DNA of 64,000 bases, from assembly GCF_014208105.1 (NCBI RefSeq), contig NZ_JACHMQ010000001.1, positions 4,960,001 to 5,024,000 on the forward strand, given 5' to 3'. Numbering within the stretch: position 1 is the first letter of the stretch; every line of letters begins with the position of its first letter. Origin of the DNA: Actinomadura coerulea (GTDB lineage: Bacteria > Actinomycetota > Actinomycetes > Streptosporangiales > Streptosporangiaceae). This document shows, one piece after another, positions 18,801-26,135 of the stretch. The translations under genes were made by a program, and so were the position numbers. The notes under the pieces were generated by a model. It made no database searches, was not told where the DNA came from, and saw nothing but the letters and a program-made list of their open reading frames with translations.

Positions 18801-19276
18801 TCGACCTGGAGCGGGCCCGCGCCGCGCTCGGCGACGACCACGTCCTGCTGGTCCGGCTGCACACCAACGTCGTGGACGGCGTCCGCGAGGACGAGCACGG
18901 CTTCGTCCGCGACGTGTCGGCCTATCCCGACATCACGGAGCTGTACCTGATCTCCGACGTGCTGATCAGCGACTACTCGTCGGTGATGTTCGACTATGCC
19001 AACACCGGCCGGCCCATGCTGTTCTTCACCTACGACCTGGCCGACTACCGCGACCGTCTGCGCGGCTTCTACTTCGACTTCGAGGCCGAGGCCCCCGGGC
19101 CGCTCGTGGAGACCTCCGACGACCTCATCGAGGCGGTCCGGAACGCGGAGTCCGCCATGGACGGCTACCACGACCGCTACAAGGACTTCGCCGCGCGTTT
19201 CTGCCCTCTCGACGACGGGCATGCCGCCTCCCGTGCCGTCGACCGCGTCTTCGGCGCGGACGGCGCAGTCCGGTAG
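15863..19276 (+). CDS. very large GT2-like plus CDP-glycerol:glycerophosphotransferase polymerase
   Basis: About 1137 residues. The N-terminal region (residues 5-230) is a GT2 fold with a weakened metal site (VDAGDE near residue 85 in place of DSDD), so sugar-transfer activity is doubtful. A long beta-rich middle (about 300-740) has no family I recognise. The C-terminal Glyphos_transf domain has TWHGTPLKKIGGD near 856, SPNPFSTEIF, GYPRNDLL, YAPTWRDDQ and ISDYSSVMFDYANTGRP near 1033, all intact. It probably polymerises polyol phosphate for a teichoic acid. The TTG start at 15863 is fixed by AAGGAG eight bases upstream. It is cotranscribed with the preceding gene. Confidence 0.85.
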   Translation: MPSSRISVVVLAHGAGESLGGTLASIAGQSHADLRVLVMDDGAGAAAGAVLPDERFGVVRRGALGRGAARGLGAARSDGDFLLFVDAGDELPAEALASLVASLESSGSDIALGREAVRRGPDQAPSWRPVEPSLAPATGTNVRRTPELVRERGIRGKLFRRSFWTSHALEFPDLGRYEDLPPAVRALHLAQGVDVLPGVVLRRRGERFPATTEAQEIADGFGAVALAVAWLGEHGHTRSRRRLQALAAAEELRVFLDALPDLPGDEREQVVAQAAAYASGLPARLLAGVPALTRLKWHLASAGHTTELVKVVRYERGKASPSIVRDPLRRYVVYPYWKDTKVAVPREVYRARGELRMRGRVHAVGWDGDRLTVTGEAYINSVSMRRRWTSVKAMTLRSGGRKIIARARQAPAPGKRSGWSGFEFAFDVSRLRDHGRWVEGVWTVEASVLNAGVFRRGPLRGGGSGSGAHPPYRYVADGVRVVPRVDDGRLVIEVERVRSAAVALSWDGGTLVVEVEADEAPDGLTLTLGDDRVDVPLTASGGRYVARLAPEALEGSPPPPEEIDDTRDWTVHVAGRPLVLAEGVEDVRREFGPLEVAAGRGPGGYLRVRRTTARLSVDACAWGPDGTLVLTAAHPAHDGGQIVLRGRWHRKEYAFDLVADPASGLLHGQVPVAAVPGVAGVLPLRPGRWDVLFRPRGERALTVRLSPRAQRDLPGPLEVARRGYALEARDGRLAVAVTGDVPPEEKSAGTRYRDEARRRVDRDGLRDAVLFSCFGGRQYSDSPKAVHEELTRRGSDLEQLWVVNDAQVELPDTLRPVRLHGREWHEALASSRYIVTNHRLGDAFRRHPDQTVLQTWHGTPLKKIGGDIKEVHFAYAPGMKQALQSRSKDPGPSLPEWSHLLSPNPFSTEIFRRAFAFKGEMLEVGYPRNDLLYSPDAGAVAARVRARLGIPEGRRVVLYAPTWRDDQYYSRGRYRFDMRIDLERARAALGDDHVLLVRLHTNVVDGVREDEHGFVRDVSAYPDITELYLISDVLISDYSSVMFDYANTGRPMLFFTYDLADYRDRLRGFYFDFEAEAPGPLVETSDDLIEAVRNAESAMDGYHDRYKDFAARFCPLDDGHAASRAVDRVFGADGAVR

Positions 19277-19324
19277 GCGTTACCGGGGAAGGCGACCGGC
19301 GCCCCGCCGCGACACCGGACGGCG

Positions 19325-20848
19325 CTAGCCGGACTCGGCCTCGATCTTCGCCCGGGACGCGAGCCCGGCCTCCTCCCTCGGCGCGGGCACGCGCGGCGGG
19401 CGGAGCGGCGGGAACAGGGCCAGGCCGAGCGCGACGCACGCGAACGGGACGGCGGGCATGACGTAGCGGTAGTCGAAGTCGGCGGTCGCGGCGGGGATCA
19501 CCAGCAGCGCCAGGCCCGTCCCCCACGGGAGCAGCGCGCCCGACGTCCAGTGCCGGACGGGCCGGGCGAGGCGCCACCGCCCGTTCGACCGCGCGTGCGG
19601 CACGGCCCCGGCGAGCCCGCCGAGCAGCAGGACGCCGAGGATCGTGCCGGGCATGACCACGTGGTCCTGGTAGGCGAGGACCGGCCCCGCCCACGGGCGG
19701 ACGACCCGGGTCTCTCCGTCCCCGCCGTACCGCTCGGCGAGGCGCGCCTGCCTGTCGCTCCACGCCTCGCCCTCGGGGAACTCGTACTGGAGCCACGTCC
19801 ACGGCGTGGGGTACGCCTGCCGGTGCCAGGCGAACGCCCGCAGCGTGTCGCGGACGACGACCTCCGCGTAGTCGACGGGCTGCGCCTTGATCGCGGCCCA
19901 GGCGAACTCGCCCGCGAGCCGGTTGCCCTCCTCGCCGTAGACCCAGCCCGGGATGCGGCGGAACGGGGAGTCGGGCGTCCACATCACCGAGAACGACCGG
20001 GAGATCCGGGGGTCGCTCCGCTTCGGGCACATCACCGCCAGCTCGGGCCGGGGCCTGATCACCCGGCAGTCGGCGAACGCGGCCGTGCGCCCGTACAGGA
20101 ACACCTGGTCGGCCTTGGCGAGCTTGTACTGGCCGTACTCCGCGTGGAACCAGGCCAGGTAGCCGGCGACGGGCAGGACGAACGCGACCGCCGCCGCCGC
20201 GCAGGCCCTCCAGCCCGCCCTCCTGAGCAGCATCGCGAGCAGGATCAGGGCGATCAGCGGCAGCCCCGCCGTCCGGGTCAGCGTCGCGCACGCCGTGAGC
20301 ACCCCGGCCAGGGCGCCGAGCCACCAGGCCGGGCGGCGCCGCCACAGCACGGCCGCCACCGCCGCGAGCAGCAGGAACGCGAACAGCGAGTCCGACATGA
20401 GCATGTGCTCAAGGGCGACCTGGTGCACGGGGACCAGCACCGGGACGGTCAGCAGCGCCGCCGCCGTGCCGGGAAGCCACGCCCGCCACGGCTTCTCGTC
20501 CGTGACGGGCAGGGCCGCCCGTCCCGCACGCCAGACCAGGACGTACACGAGGACACCGGTGAGCAACCCGATGGCGTGCTGCACGGAGACCATCAGGCCG
20601 AAACTGTGGAAGGGCTTGAGCAGCCACAGCAAGATCGGATATCCACTGGGACGCGTCGGGTCCGGCCGGAACTCGACCGCGGCCTCCAGGTACCCGGGCG
20701 AGTCGCCGAACCACAGCGGCGCCGGATAGGCGAGGACGGCGAGGGCCCGGATCCCGGCCGCGACGGCGAGCACTCCGAGGAACGGCAGGTGGGGCAGGAG
20801 GGAACGCACGCGCATTCTGCTTGCTCTACCCACGGCTCTGATCGTCAT
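19325..20848 (-). CDS. GT-C-like polytopic membrane glycosyltransferase
   Basis: About 507 residues with some ten to eleven hydrophobic helices and a first extracytoplasmic loop with FGDSPGYLEAAVEF, where GT39/ArnT-like enzymes have their catalytic acidic residue. A periplasmic segment between helices (about 285-370) and an Arg-rich cytosolic end complete the usual GT-C plan. It would move a sugar from a polyprenyl-phosphate donor to an extracellular acceptor. The start could also be ATG 20815 (MRVRSLLPH); neither has a strong ribosome site. It is convergent with the large polymerase and divergent from the CDP-alcohol transferase. Confidence 0.65.
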   Translation of the reverse strand: MTIRAVGRASRMRVRSLLPHLPFLGVLAVAAGIRALAVLAYPAPLWFGDSPGYLEAAVEFRPDPTRPSGYPILLWLLKPFHSFGLMVSVQHAIGLLTGVLVYVLVWRAGRAALPVTDEKPWRAWLPGTAAALLTVPVLVPVHQVALEHMLMSDSLFAFLLLAAVAAVLWRRRPAWWLGALAGVLTACATLTRTAGLPLIALILLAMLLRRAGWRACAAAAVAFVLPVAGYLAWFHAEYGQYKLAKADQVFLYGRTAAFADCRVIRPRPELAVMCPKRSDPRISRSFSVMWTPDSPFRRIPGWVYGEEGNRLAGEFAWAAIKAQPVDYAEVVVRDTLRAFAWHRQAYPTPWTWLQYEFPEGEAWSDRQARLAERYGGDGETRVVRPWAGPVLAYQDHVVMPGTILGVLLLGGLAGAVPHARSNGRWRLARPVRHWTSGALLPWGTGLALLVIPAATADFDYRYVMPAVPFACVALGLALFPPLRPPRVPAPREEAGLASRAKIEAESG

Positions 20849-20881
20849 GTGACCGGACGATCACGATCCGGGAGATCACCG

Positions 20882-20909
20882 GTGACCGGAACCGGACAGC
20901 CGATACGAT
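20882..20909 (+). promoter_or_regulatory. candidate promoter GTGACC-16-TACGAT
   Basis: GTGACC (20882-20887) and TACGAT (20904-20909) stand 16 bases apart and would start transcription about 22 bases before the ATG at 20939, leaving room for its GAAAGGAA ribosome site. It lies in the 90-base divergent region shared with the GT-C gene. Confidence 0.4.
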
Positions 20910-20938
20910 CAGACCGCTCCGCGAACGAAAGGAACCCC

Positions 20939-21949
20939 ATGGCGAACTTCACGCTCGACGACGTTCGGCAACGGACGTACAAGGCGCGTGACGCCTGGTG
21001 GACCGTGCTGCTGGTCGACCCGCTCGCCGCCAGGCTCGTCAGGTTCACGGCGAACAGGACGCGCGTGACGCCGAACCAACTCACCGTCGGCGCGCTCGTC
21101 CTCGGCCTCGCCGCCGGCGCCTGCTTCGCCGTCGCGACCTGGCCGTGGCTGCTCGTCGGCGCGCTGCTGTACCACCTGTCGTTCACGCTCGACTGCATGG
21201 ACGGCAAGATCGCCCGGCTGAAGGGCACCGGCTCGGTCTTCGGCGCCTGGCTCGACTACATCTTCGACCGCGTCCGCGTCCTGGCCTGCGCGATCGCCCT
21301 GATGGCCGGCCAGTACGCCGCCACCGGCAACGTCGCCTACGTGTGGACCGCGCTCGGCGTCGTCTTCCTCGACATGCTGCGCTACATGGACGCGCTGGAG
21401 ATCTACAAGGTCCGGTCGCAGATGCGGACCACCCTCAACGCGGCCCGCGAGGAGGCCCAGGCGCTCGAACTCGCGGCCCGGCGCGCCAACGGCGACCTGG
21501 CGGACGCCGACGAGGACCTGCGCTCCGCCGAGGCGCTCACCGAGGACCCCGAGGCCGACGCGGAGAACCGCGTCGTCGGCGACGACCCCAACGCCGCGGC
21601 CCTCCAGGCGGGCTTCAACCAGCGCTTCCCCTGGTACGCCCGCATCCGCAACGTCCTGATGGCGGGCCGCATCCGCCCCCACCTGATCAGCGGCATCGAG
21701 TTCCAGATGGGCGTGTTCATCGTCGCCCCGATCGCCGCCGCGATCGTGCCGGGCGCCATCATCCCCGTGGTGGTCCTCAGCGGCATCGGCCTGCTGGCCT
21801 TCGAGCTGATCATCATCTACAAGTTCTGGCTCTCCAGCCGGGACTACAGCCGCAGCCTCACCAAGCTCAACGCCAAGATCGAGACCTACCGCGCCGAGCT
21901 TCCCGCCGAGCCCGTCCAGGCCGGCGCCGCCGTCGGCAGTTCCGGCTGA
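20939..21949 (+). CDS. CDP-alcohol phosphatidyltransferase family protein
   Basis: A 336-residue membrane enzyme that joins a CDP-activated alcohol to a second alcohol, releasing CMP. The full catalytic motif is present: DCMDGKIAR followed by eight residues, then GAWLDYIFD (residues 85-110), with all the acidic residues. An unusual hydrophilic Glu/Ala-rich insertion (about residues 165-222) interrupts the membrane part and may form a coiled coil. It starts at ATG 20939 behind GAAAGGAA and is monocistronic, ending at a strong terminator. Its setting in a wall-polymer locus suggests an unusual phosphodiester, not an ordinary phospholipid; the substrates are unknown. Confidence 0.82.
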   Translation: MANFTLDDVRQRTYKARDAWWTVLLVDPLAARLVRFTANRTRVTPNQLTVGALVLGLAAGACFAVATWPWLLVGALLYHLSFTLDCMDGKIARLKGTGSVFGAWLDYIFDRVRVLACAIALMAGQYAATGNVAYVWTALGVVFLDMLRYMDALEIYKVRSQMRTTLNAAREEAQALELAARRANGDLADADEDLRSAEALTEDPEADAENRVVGDDPNAAALQAGFNQRFPWYARIRNVLMAGRIRPHLISGIEFQMGVFIVAPIAAAIVPGAIIPVVVLSGIGLLAFELIIIYKFWLSSRDYSRSLTKLNAKIETYRAELPAEPVQAGAAVGSSG

Positions 21950-21960
21950 CCCGAACCCCC

Positions 21961-22000
21961 GGAAGGTCCCCACGGCACCGCCGCGGGGACCTTCCTCTTT
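21961..22000 (+). terminator. intrinsic terminator hairpin
   Basis: A perfect 11-base stem (GGAAGGTCCCC at 21961-21971 with GGGGACCTTCC at 21985-21995, 13-base loop) is followed by TCTTT, 11 bases after the stop of the CDP-alcohol transferase gene. Confidence 0.85.
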
Positions 22001-22083
22001 GAGAGCGGTCTCTCCTGGACGGTGCTCCGGTTCCGCTCCCCCTTCGCCGCCGTCCCCCGGCCCGCCCGGACGGAAGGAGCGGC

Positions 22084-24249
22084 CTAGCCGGTGAGGAGGT
22101 CCGTCCACTGGCGGCAGACCTCGTCCAGGCCGTAGGCGGCCTTCACCTGGGCGCGGGCCTGCTCGGCGTCGTCCTGCCAGCGGCCCTGGGAGACCGCGGC
22201 GGCGATGGACGCGGCCATGGCGGAGGTGTCGTCGTGGATCCAGCGGCGCTCGTAGATGGTGTCGGCACCGGGCCAGGGCAGCAGGGCCGGGACCGCGCCC
22301 GAGGCCATGCCCTCGGCGGGCGCGAGGTGGAAGCTCTCGTCGTCGCTGGTGGACAGGACCCAGCCGATGCGGCGCAGCCATGAGGCCACGTCGCGGCCGT
22401 AGGAGTCGAACACGACCCCGCCGGAGAGGAGGCGGGAGCGGCGGATGCGGCGGAAGACCTCCTCGTAGTGGGCCCGCTCCTCGTCCTTCTGCCAGATCCA
22501 CCAGTACTCCCAGGGGAGCTTGGACTTGACGAAGAGGGTGAAGCGGGGGTCGTCGCGGCGGAGCTCCTCCACCACGTCGAGGGCCAGGTCCAGCCGCTTG
22601 CGGGACGGGGCGATGCCGATCATCCCGAGGTGGTGCTCGGCGCCGGGGAGCTTCGCGCGGTCGAGCTGCGCGTCGTCCACCCAGTTCGGGACCGTGACGA
22701 CCTTCTCGGCGGGCCAGCCGGTGATCTCGCGGGTCAGCGCGTTGTAGTGGGGGCTGACGCAGATGACCTGGTCGACGGCGCCGATGTCGAGTTGCTTCGG
22801 CCACGCCGCGTACAGCTCGAAGCGGTGCAGGCGCACGACGAGGCGCTGGTCCGGGCGCTTGCGCTGGGCGAACCAGAGGGCGTTCGGGCCGCACCACTCG
22901 CAGACGATGACGTCCGCCCAGTCGACCAGGGCCTGGCTGCGCTCCTCGTCGTGGGCCTTCAGCGCGGCCCAGTGGTCGACCCGGACCTCCAGGTCGGCAC
23001 GGGAGCGCAGGTAGTCCAGCAGGCGGGAGAAGAACTTCAGGTCGTGGCCCGCCACCCCCACGCGCAGGCGGCGCCCCTTCACGGCGAGGACCTTCTCGGA
23101 CGGCTCCGGGAACGCCTGCGCCAGGTAGCCGCGCAGGCGGGCGGCGGCCGCGTCGAGGCCGAACTCGGCGGCCGCCGCGCGGCAGCGGTCGGCCGCGAGC
23201 GTGAAGACCTCCGGGTTCTTGCCGATGAGCGCCAGGGCGTCGAGCACGTCGTCCTCGGTGGCGGCGAACAGGGGGTAGTCCGTCCCGAGGAGCCGCTCGT
23301 GCATCGGGGTGCGGTTGAGGACGACCGGGACGCCGAGCGTCCCGCACTCCAGCACCTTCGTGGACAGTTCGAGGCTGGCGTCCATGGAGGCGTCGCGCCA
23401 CGACAGGCCCACGTCGCCGGCGGCGGTCAGGCGCATCGCCTCCGCCCGCGGGTGGCCGCCGTGCCAGACGACGCCCTCGCCCGTCTCCAGCGCGGTCCTC
23501 ATCCGGGACGCGAAGCCGGGGTCGGACGGATCGTCGTGGATCTTGTCCCCGACCATGTGCAGCTCGGCGTCCACGCCGCGCACGGCCAGCAGGCGCGGCA
23601 GCGACGTCATCTCGTAGGTGTTCCAGCGCGGCGCGAACTTGCCGGTGTAGACGAGGCGGAGCGGGCCGTCGGAAGGGCCGGGGCGGCGCGTCTCCAGCCC
23701 GTCCGGGAGCACGACCACCGGCGGGAACAGCACGCTCTTCCCGGCCGTCGCCGGGACGGCGCTCTCCAGGAACCCGCGCAGTTCCTCGGTCTGGCAGAGC
23801 AGGACGCGGGAGGCGTCGGCGATCCGGCGCAGATCGCCCTTGGCGGAGGCGGTGAACTCCGCGGCCGACTGCGGGACGTCGGTCAGGTACGTCCAGAGCC
23901 GCCCGGCCATCGGCCCGGCGGCGAGCTTGCCCGCGAGGAGGCGGCCGCGCACCACGACGAGGTCGTACGGGTCCTCCTCGTCGACGCGGGCGAGCACCTC
24001 CGCGGCCTGCCGCGCGACCATGCCGGCGGGGCCCTCGAACAGCCCCTCGGCGTGCGGGCTGCGGACGGTGACGCCGGGCAGCGCGCGCAGCGGGTCGACG
24101 AGCCGGCCGGTCCGGACCGGGGCCTTGAGGACCAGGGTCACCTCGCAGCCGGCGCGGACCAGGGCCTGCACCATGCCCTGGGCCCAGATGGCCGACCCGT
24201 CGATGATGTTGAGGTCGACGTCGCCGTAGACGAGGGCGCGTGGTCGCAC
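22084..24249 (-). CDS. tandem double GT4 glycosyltransferase
   Basis: A 721-residue protein made of two GT-B glycosyltransferase units. The first (about 1-365) has GDVDLNIIDGSAIWAQGMVQAL, LRLVYTGKFAPRWN and ELSTKVLECGTLGVPVVL. The second (about 370-721) starts LRVGVAGHDLKFFSRLL and has CVSPHYNALT, GMIGIAPSRKRLDLALDVV and LAPAEGMASGAVPALLPW. Two different linkages, or a repeating disaccharide, could be made by one chain. The start GTG 24249 has AAAGGAA upstream. It is the last gene of the operon with the coiled-coil protein and WecB, so it probably uses UDP-ManNAc or its uronic-acid derivative; that link is inference. Confidence 0.82.
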   Translation of the reverse strand: MRPRALVYGDVDLNIIDGSAIWAQGMVQALVRAGCEVTLVLKAPVRTGRLVDPLRALPGVTVRSPHAEGLFEGPAGMVARQAAEVLARVDEEDPYDLVVVRGRLLAGKLAAGPMAGRLWTYLTDVPQSAAEFTASAKGDLRRIADASRVLLCQTEELRGFLESAVPATAGKSVLFPPVVVLPDGLETRRPGPSDGPLRLVYTGKFAPRWNTYEMTSLPRLLAVRGVDAELHMVGDKIHDDPSDPGFASRMRTALETGEGVVWHGGHPRAEAMRLTAAGDVGLSWRDASMDASLELSTKVLECGTLGVPVVLNRTPMHERLLGTDYPLFAATEDDVLDALALIGKNPEVFTLAADRCRAAAAEFGLDAAAARLRGYLAQAFPEPSEKVLAVKGRRLRVGVAGHDLKFFSRLLDYLRSRADLEVRVDHWAALKAHDEERSQALVDWADVIVCEWCGPNALWFAQRKRPDQRLVVRLHRFELYAAWPKQLDIGAVDQVICVSPHYNALTREITGWPAEKVVTVPNWVDDAQLDRAKLPGAEHHLGMIGIAPSRKRLDLALDVVEELRRDDPRFTLFVKSKLPWEYWWIWQKDEERAHYEEVFRRIRRSRLLSGGVVFDSYGRDVASWLRRIGWVLSTSDDESFHLAPAEGMASGAVPALLPWPGADTIYERRWIHDDTSAMAASIAAAVSQGRWQDDAEQARAQVKAAYGLDEVCRQWTDLLTG

Positions 24250-24260
24250 GGTGGTTCCTT

Positions 24261-25007
24261 TCAACGGGCCGGACTCCTCGTGGCGGCACTGCTCGCGGCG
24301 GCGGGGTCGTTCGCGCGGTCCGGGGACGGGGCCGAGTCGAGGAGGCGGACGAGCCCGGCGGGCGTGGTGGCGGTCGCGTCCCAGCGCAGGGGCGCCAGGG
24401 TGGCGGGCGGCGCCTCGCCCCACAGGATGAGCGGGAGCGTGCGGGCGGCGGCGATCCGGCGGATCTCGTGCAGCGCCAGATCGCGGTCGTACATGCCGGG
24501 GACGCCCAGGTAGGCCCACGGCCCGCCGGGCTCGCCGGCCGCCGCGTCCACCACGAGCGCGTCCACGTCGGCGGCTTCGAGGGCGATCGCGGCGTCGTGC
24601 GGGTAGAGGGCGACGACCTTGGCGTGCCCGGCGAGGGCGGCGGCCGTGCCGGGCGCGAGCACCCCCGCGACGATCGGGACGTCGGAGGGTCCCGCGACGA
24701 GCAGGCGGTCCTCCGGCCGTTCCACGCGGTCCGGCTGGACGCCGCCGGCGGCGGCGGCCCGCGCCGCCGCCGAGACCGGGGCGCTGCGCTTGCGCCAGAG
24801 CCGGTACAGCTCCCTCGGCAGCCGCTTGCCGCGTTTGGGGTCGCGTGCCGCGCCGGCGACCAGCCGCCCGAACTGGACGGCCGTCGAGGCCTCCAGGGCC
24901 GCGAGCCGCCGCTCCAGCTCGTCGAGGCGCGCCTCGCGCTCGCGCAGCGTGGACTTCAGCCGACCGAGTTGCTGGTAGGCCTTGGCGTTCTTGTCCTCGT
25001 CACTCAC
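24261..25007 (-). CDS. unrecognised coiled-coil protein of the WecB/GT operon
   Basis: 248 residues. Residues 8-48 form a clear heptad-type coiled coil (LKSTLREREARLDELERRL). A basic segment RDPKRGKRLPRELYRLWRKR follows, then an alpha/beta region with PIVAGVLAPG, AKVVALYPHD and RTLPLILWGEAPP that recalls the N-terminal half of GT-B glycosyltransferases but has no catalytic C-terminal half. The last 20 residues are low-complexity. The start GTG 25007 overlaps the WecB stop by 8 bases, and the double GT4 starts 11 bases after its end. It may be a scaffold or partner for the glycosyltransferase; I do not recognise a family. Confidence 0.6.
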   Translation of the reverse strand: MSDEDKNAKAYQQLGRLKSTLREREARLDELERRLAALEASTAVQFGRLVAGAARDPKRGKRLPRELYRLWRKRSAPVSAAARAAAAGGVQPDRVERPEDRLLVAGPSDVPIVAGVLAPGTAAALAGHAKVVALYPHDAAIALEAADVDALVVDAAAGEPGGPWAYLGVPGMYDRDLALHEIRRIAAARTLPLILWGEAPPATLAPLRWDATATTPAGLVRLLDSAPSPDRANDPAAASSAATRSPAR

Positions 25008-26094
25008 CCAGGAACTCCATGATCACTTCGGCGATGCGGGGGCCGGCGTGGCCGTCCCACAGCGGCGGCCTGCGCCCGCCCGGCCCGCCCCCGGGCGCCG
25101 CTCCCCCTTCCAGGCACTTGCGGACCCCCGGCACCAGCTCCTCGAACGTGACGAGCCGGTTCGTGCCGTGGGTGATCGTGATCGGCCGTTCGGTGTTGGG
25201 GCGGACGGTCAGGCACGGCACCCCGAGGATCGTCGTCTCCTCCTGGAGGCCCCCCGAGTCCGTGACGACCGCCGCCGCTCCCCGCACGGCCGCGATGAAG
25301 TCGATGTACCCGAGCGGCTCCAGGATGTGCACGCGGTCGTGCTCGTCCAGCCCGGCCGCCAGCAGGTTCGCCCGCCCGCGCGGGTGAACGGGGATGACCA
25401 GGTCGGCGAGGTCGGCGACGCCGTGCAGGCGCCGGACGAGGGCCGCGGCGGTCTCCGGCGCGTCGACGTTCGCGGGCCGGTGCATGGTCGCGAGGACGTA
25501 GCGTTCCGGCAGCCCGTGCGCCGCCCGCACGGCGGCCGTGTCGAACTGGTCCAGGTTGGCCAGCAGCGTGTCGATCATCGGGTTGCCGACCAGGTGCGCC
25601 CGCTCCACCGCGACGCCCTCCGCCGCCAGGTGGCCGATCCCCTCCGGGCTCGTGACCAGGCACAGCGCGGAGAGCTGGTCGGTGATCCTGCGGTTGACCT
25701 CCTCCGGCATCGTCATGTCGAAGCTGCGCAGCCCGGCCTCCACATGGGCGACCGGGATGTGCAGCTTGGCCGCGACGAGGGCGGCGGCGATCGTCGAGTT
25801 CACGTCGCCGTACACGATGACGAGCGCGGGTGAACGACCCGTGAACTCCTTCTCCAGCCCGATCATGAGCGCGGCGGTCTGCTCGGCGTGCCCGCCCGAC
25901 CCGACGCCGAGGTTGACGTCGGGCTCGGGAAGCCCGAGCTGGTCGAAGAAGACCTCCGACATCCGCGCGTCGTAGTGCTGGCCGGTGTGGATCACCGCCT
26001 GCTCGGCGCCCGCCGCGGCGAGCGCCGATATCACCGGCGCCGCCTTGACGAAGTTGGGCCTCGCTCCGAGGACGTGCACGATGGGTGCCAACAC
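25000..26094 (-). CDS. wecB: UDP-N-acetylglucosamine 2-epimerase (non-hydrolysing)
   Basis: Interconverts UDP-GlcNAc and UDP-ManNAc in the cytosol. The family pattern is complete: VLGARPNFVKAAPVI, HTGQHYDARMSEVFF, VYGDVNSTIAAAL, HVEAGLRSFDMTMPEEVNR, TMHRPANVD and the late motif TDSGGLQEE. The start was placed at GTG 26094 because AGAAGGGA lies 6 bases upstream; an ATG at 26112 is open but has no ribosome site. Only 41 bases separate it from the divergent GT4 gene at 26136, whose neighbour encodes the UDP-ManNAc-dehydrogenase-like enzyme. Together they should supply UDP-ManNAcA. Confidence 0.93.
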   Translation of the reverse strand: MLAPIVHVLGARPNFVKAAPVISALAAAGAEQAVIHTGQHYDARMSEVFFDQLGLPEPDVNLGVGSGGHAEQTAALMIGLEKEFTGRSPALVIVYGDVNSTIAAALVAAKLHIPVAHVEAGLRSFDMTMPEEVNRRITDQLSALCLVTSPEGIGHLAAEGVAVERAHLVGNPMIDTLLANLDQFDTAAVRAAHGLPERYVLATMHRPANVDAPETAAALVRRLHGVADLADLVIPVHPRGRANLLAAGLDEHDRVHILEPLGYIDFIAAVRGAAAVVTDSGGLQEETTILGVPCLTVRPNTERPITITHGTNRLVTFEELVPGVRKCLEGGAAPGGGPGGRRPPLWDGHAGPRIAEVIMEFLGE

Positions 26095-26122
26095 AATTTC
26101 CCTTCTGTTCATCGGGGTTGCC

Positions 26123-26128
26123 TACCGT
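26123..26128 (+). promoter_or_regulatory. -10 element TACCGT of a probably leaderless promoter
   Basis: TACCGT lies 7 bases before the GTG at 26136 with no Shine-Dalgarno sequence in between, so the mRNA probably starts at the codon. The whole divergent control region with wecB is only about 41 bases. Confidence 0.4.
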
Positions 26129-26135
26129 CCGGCCT

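Noticed and set aside
15557..19222. A minus-strand open frame of more than 1200 codons opposite the large polymerase gene
   Set aside because: It is the antisense shadow of a GC-rich coding region. The plus strand carries clear domain motifs and a ribosome site; the minus frame gives low-complexity Arg/Pro/Ala/Val sequence.
20909..24289. Minus-strand open frame of more than 1100 codons spanning several genes
   Set aside because: It crosses the terminator at 21961 and the start of the double GT4 gene out of frame, and its translation is Arg/Pro/Gly-rich with no motif.
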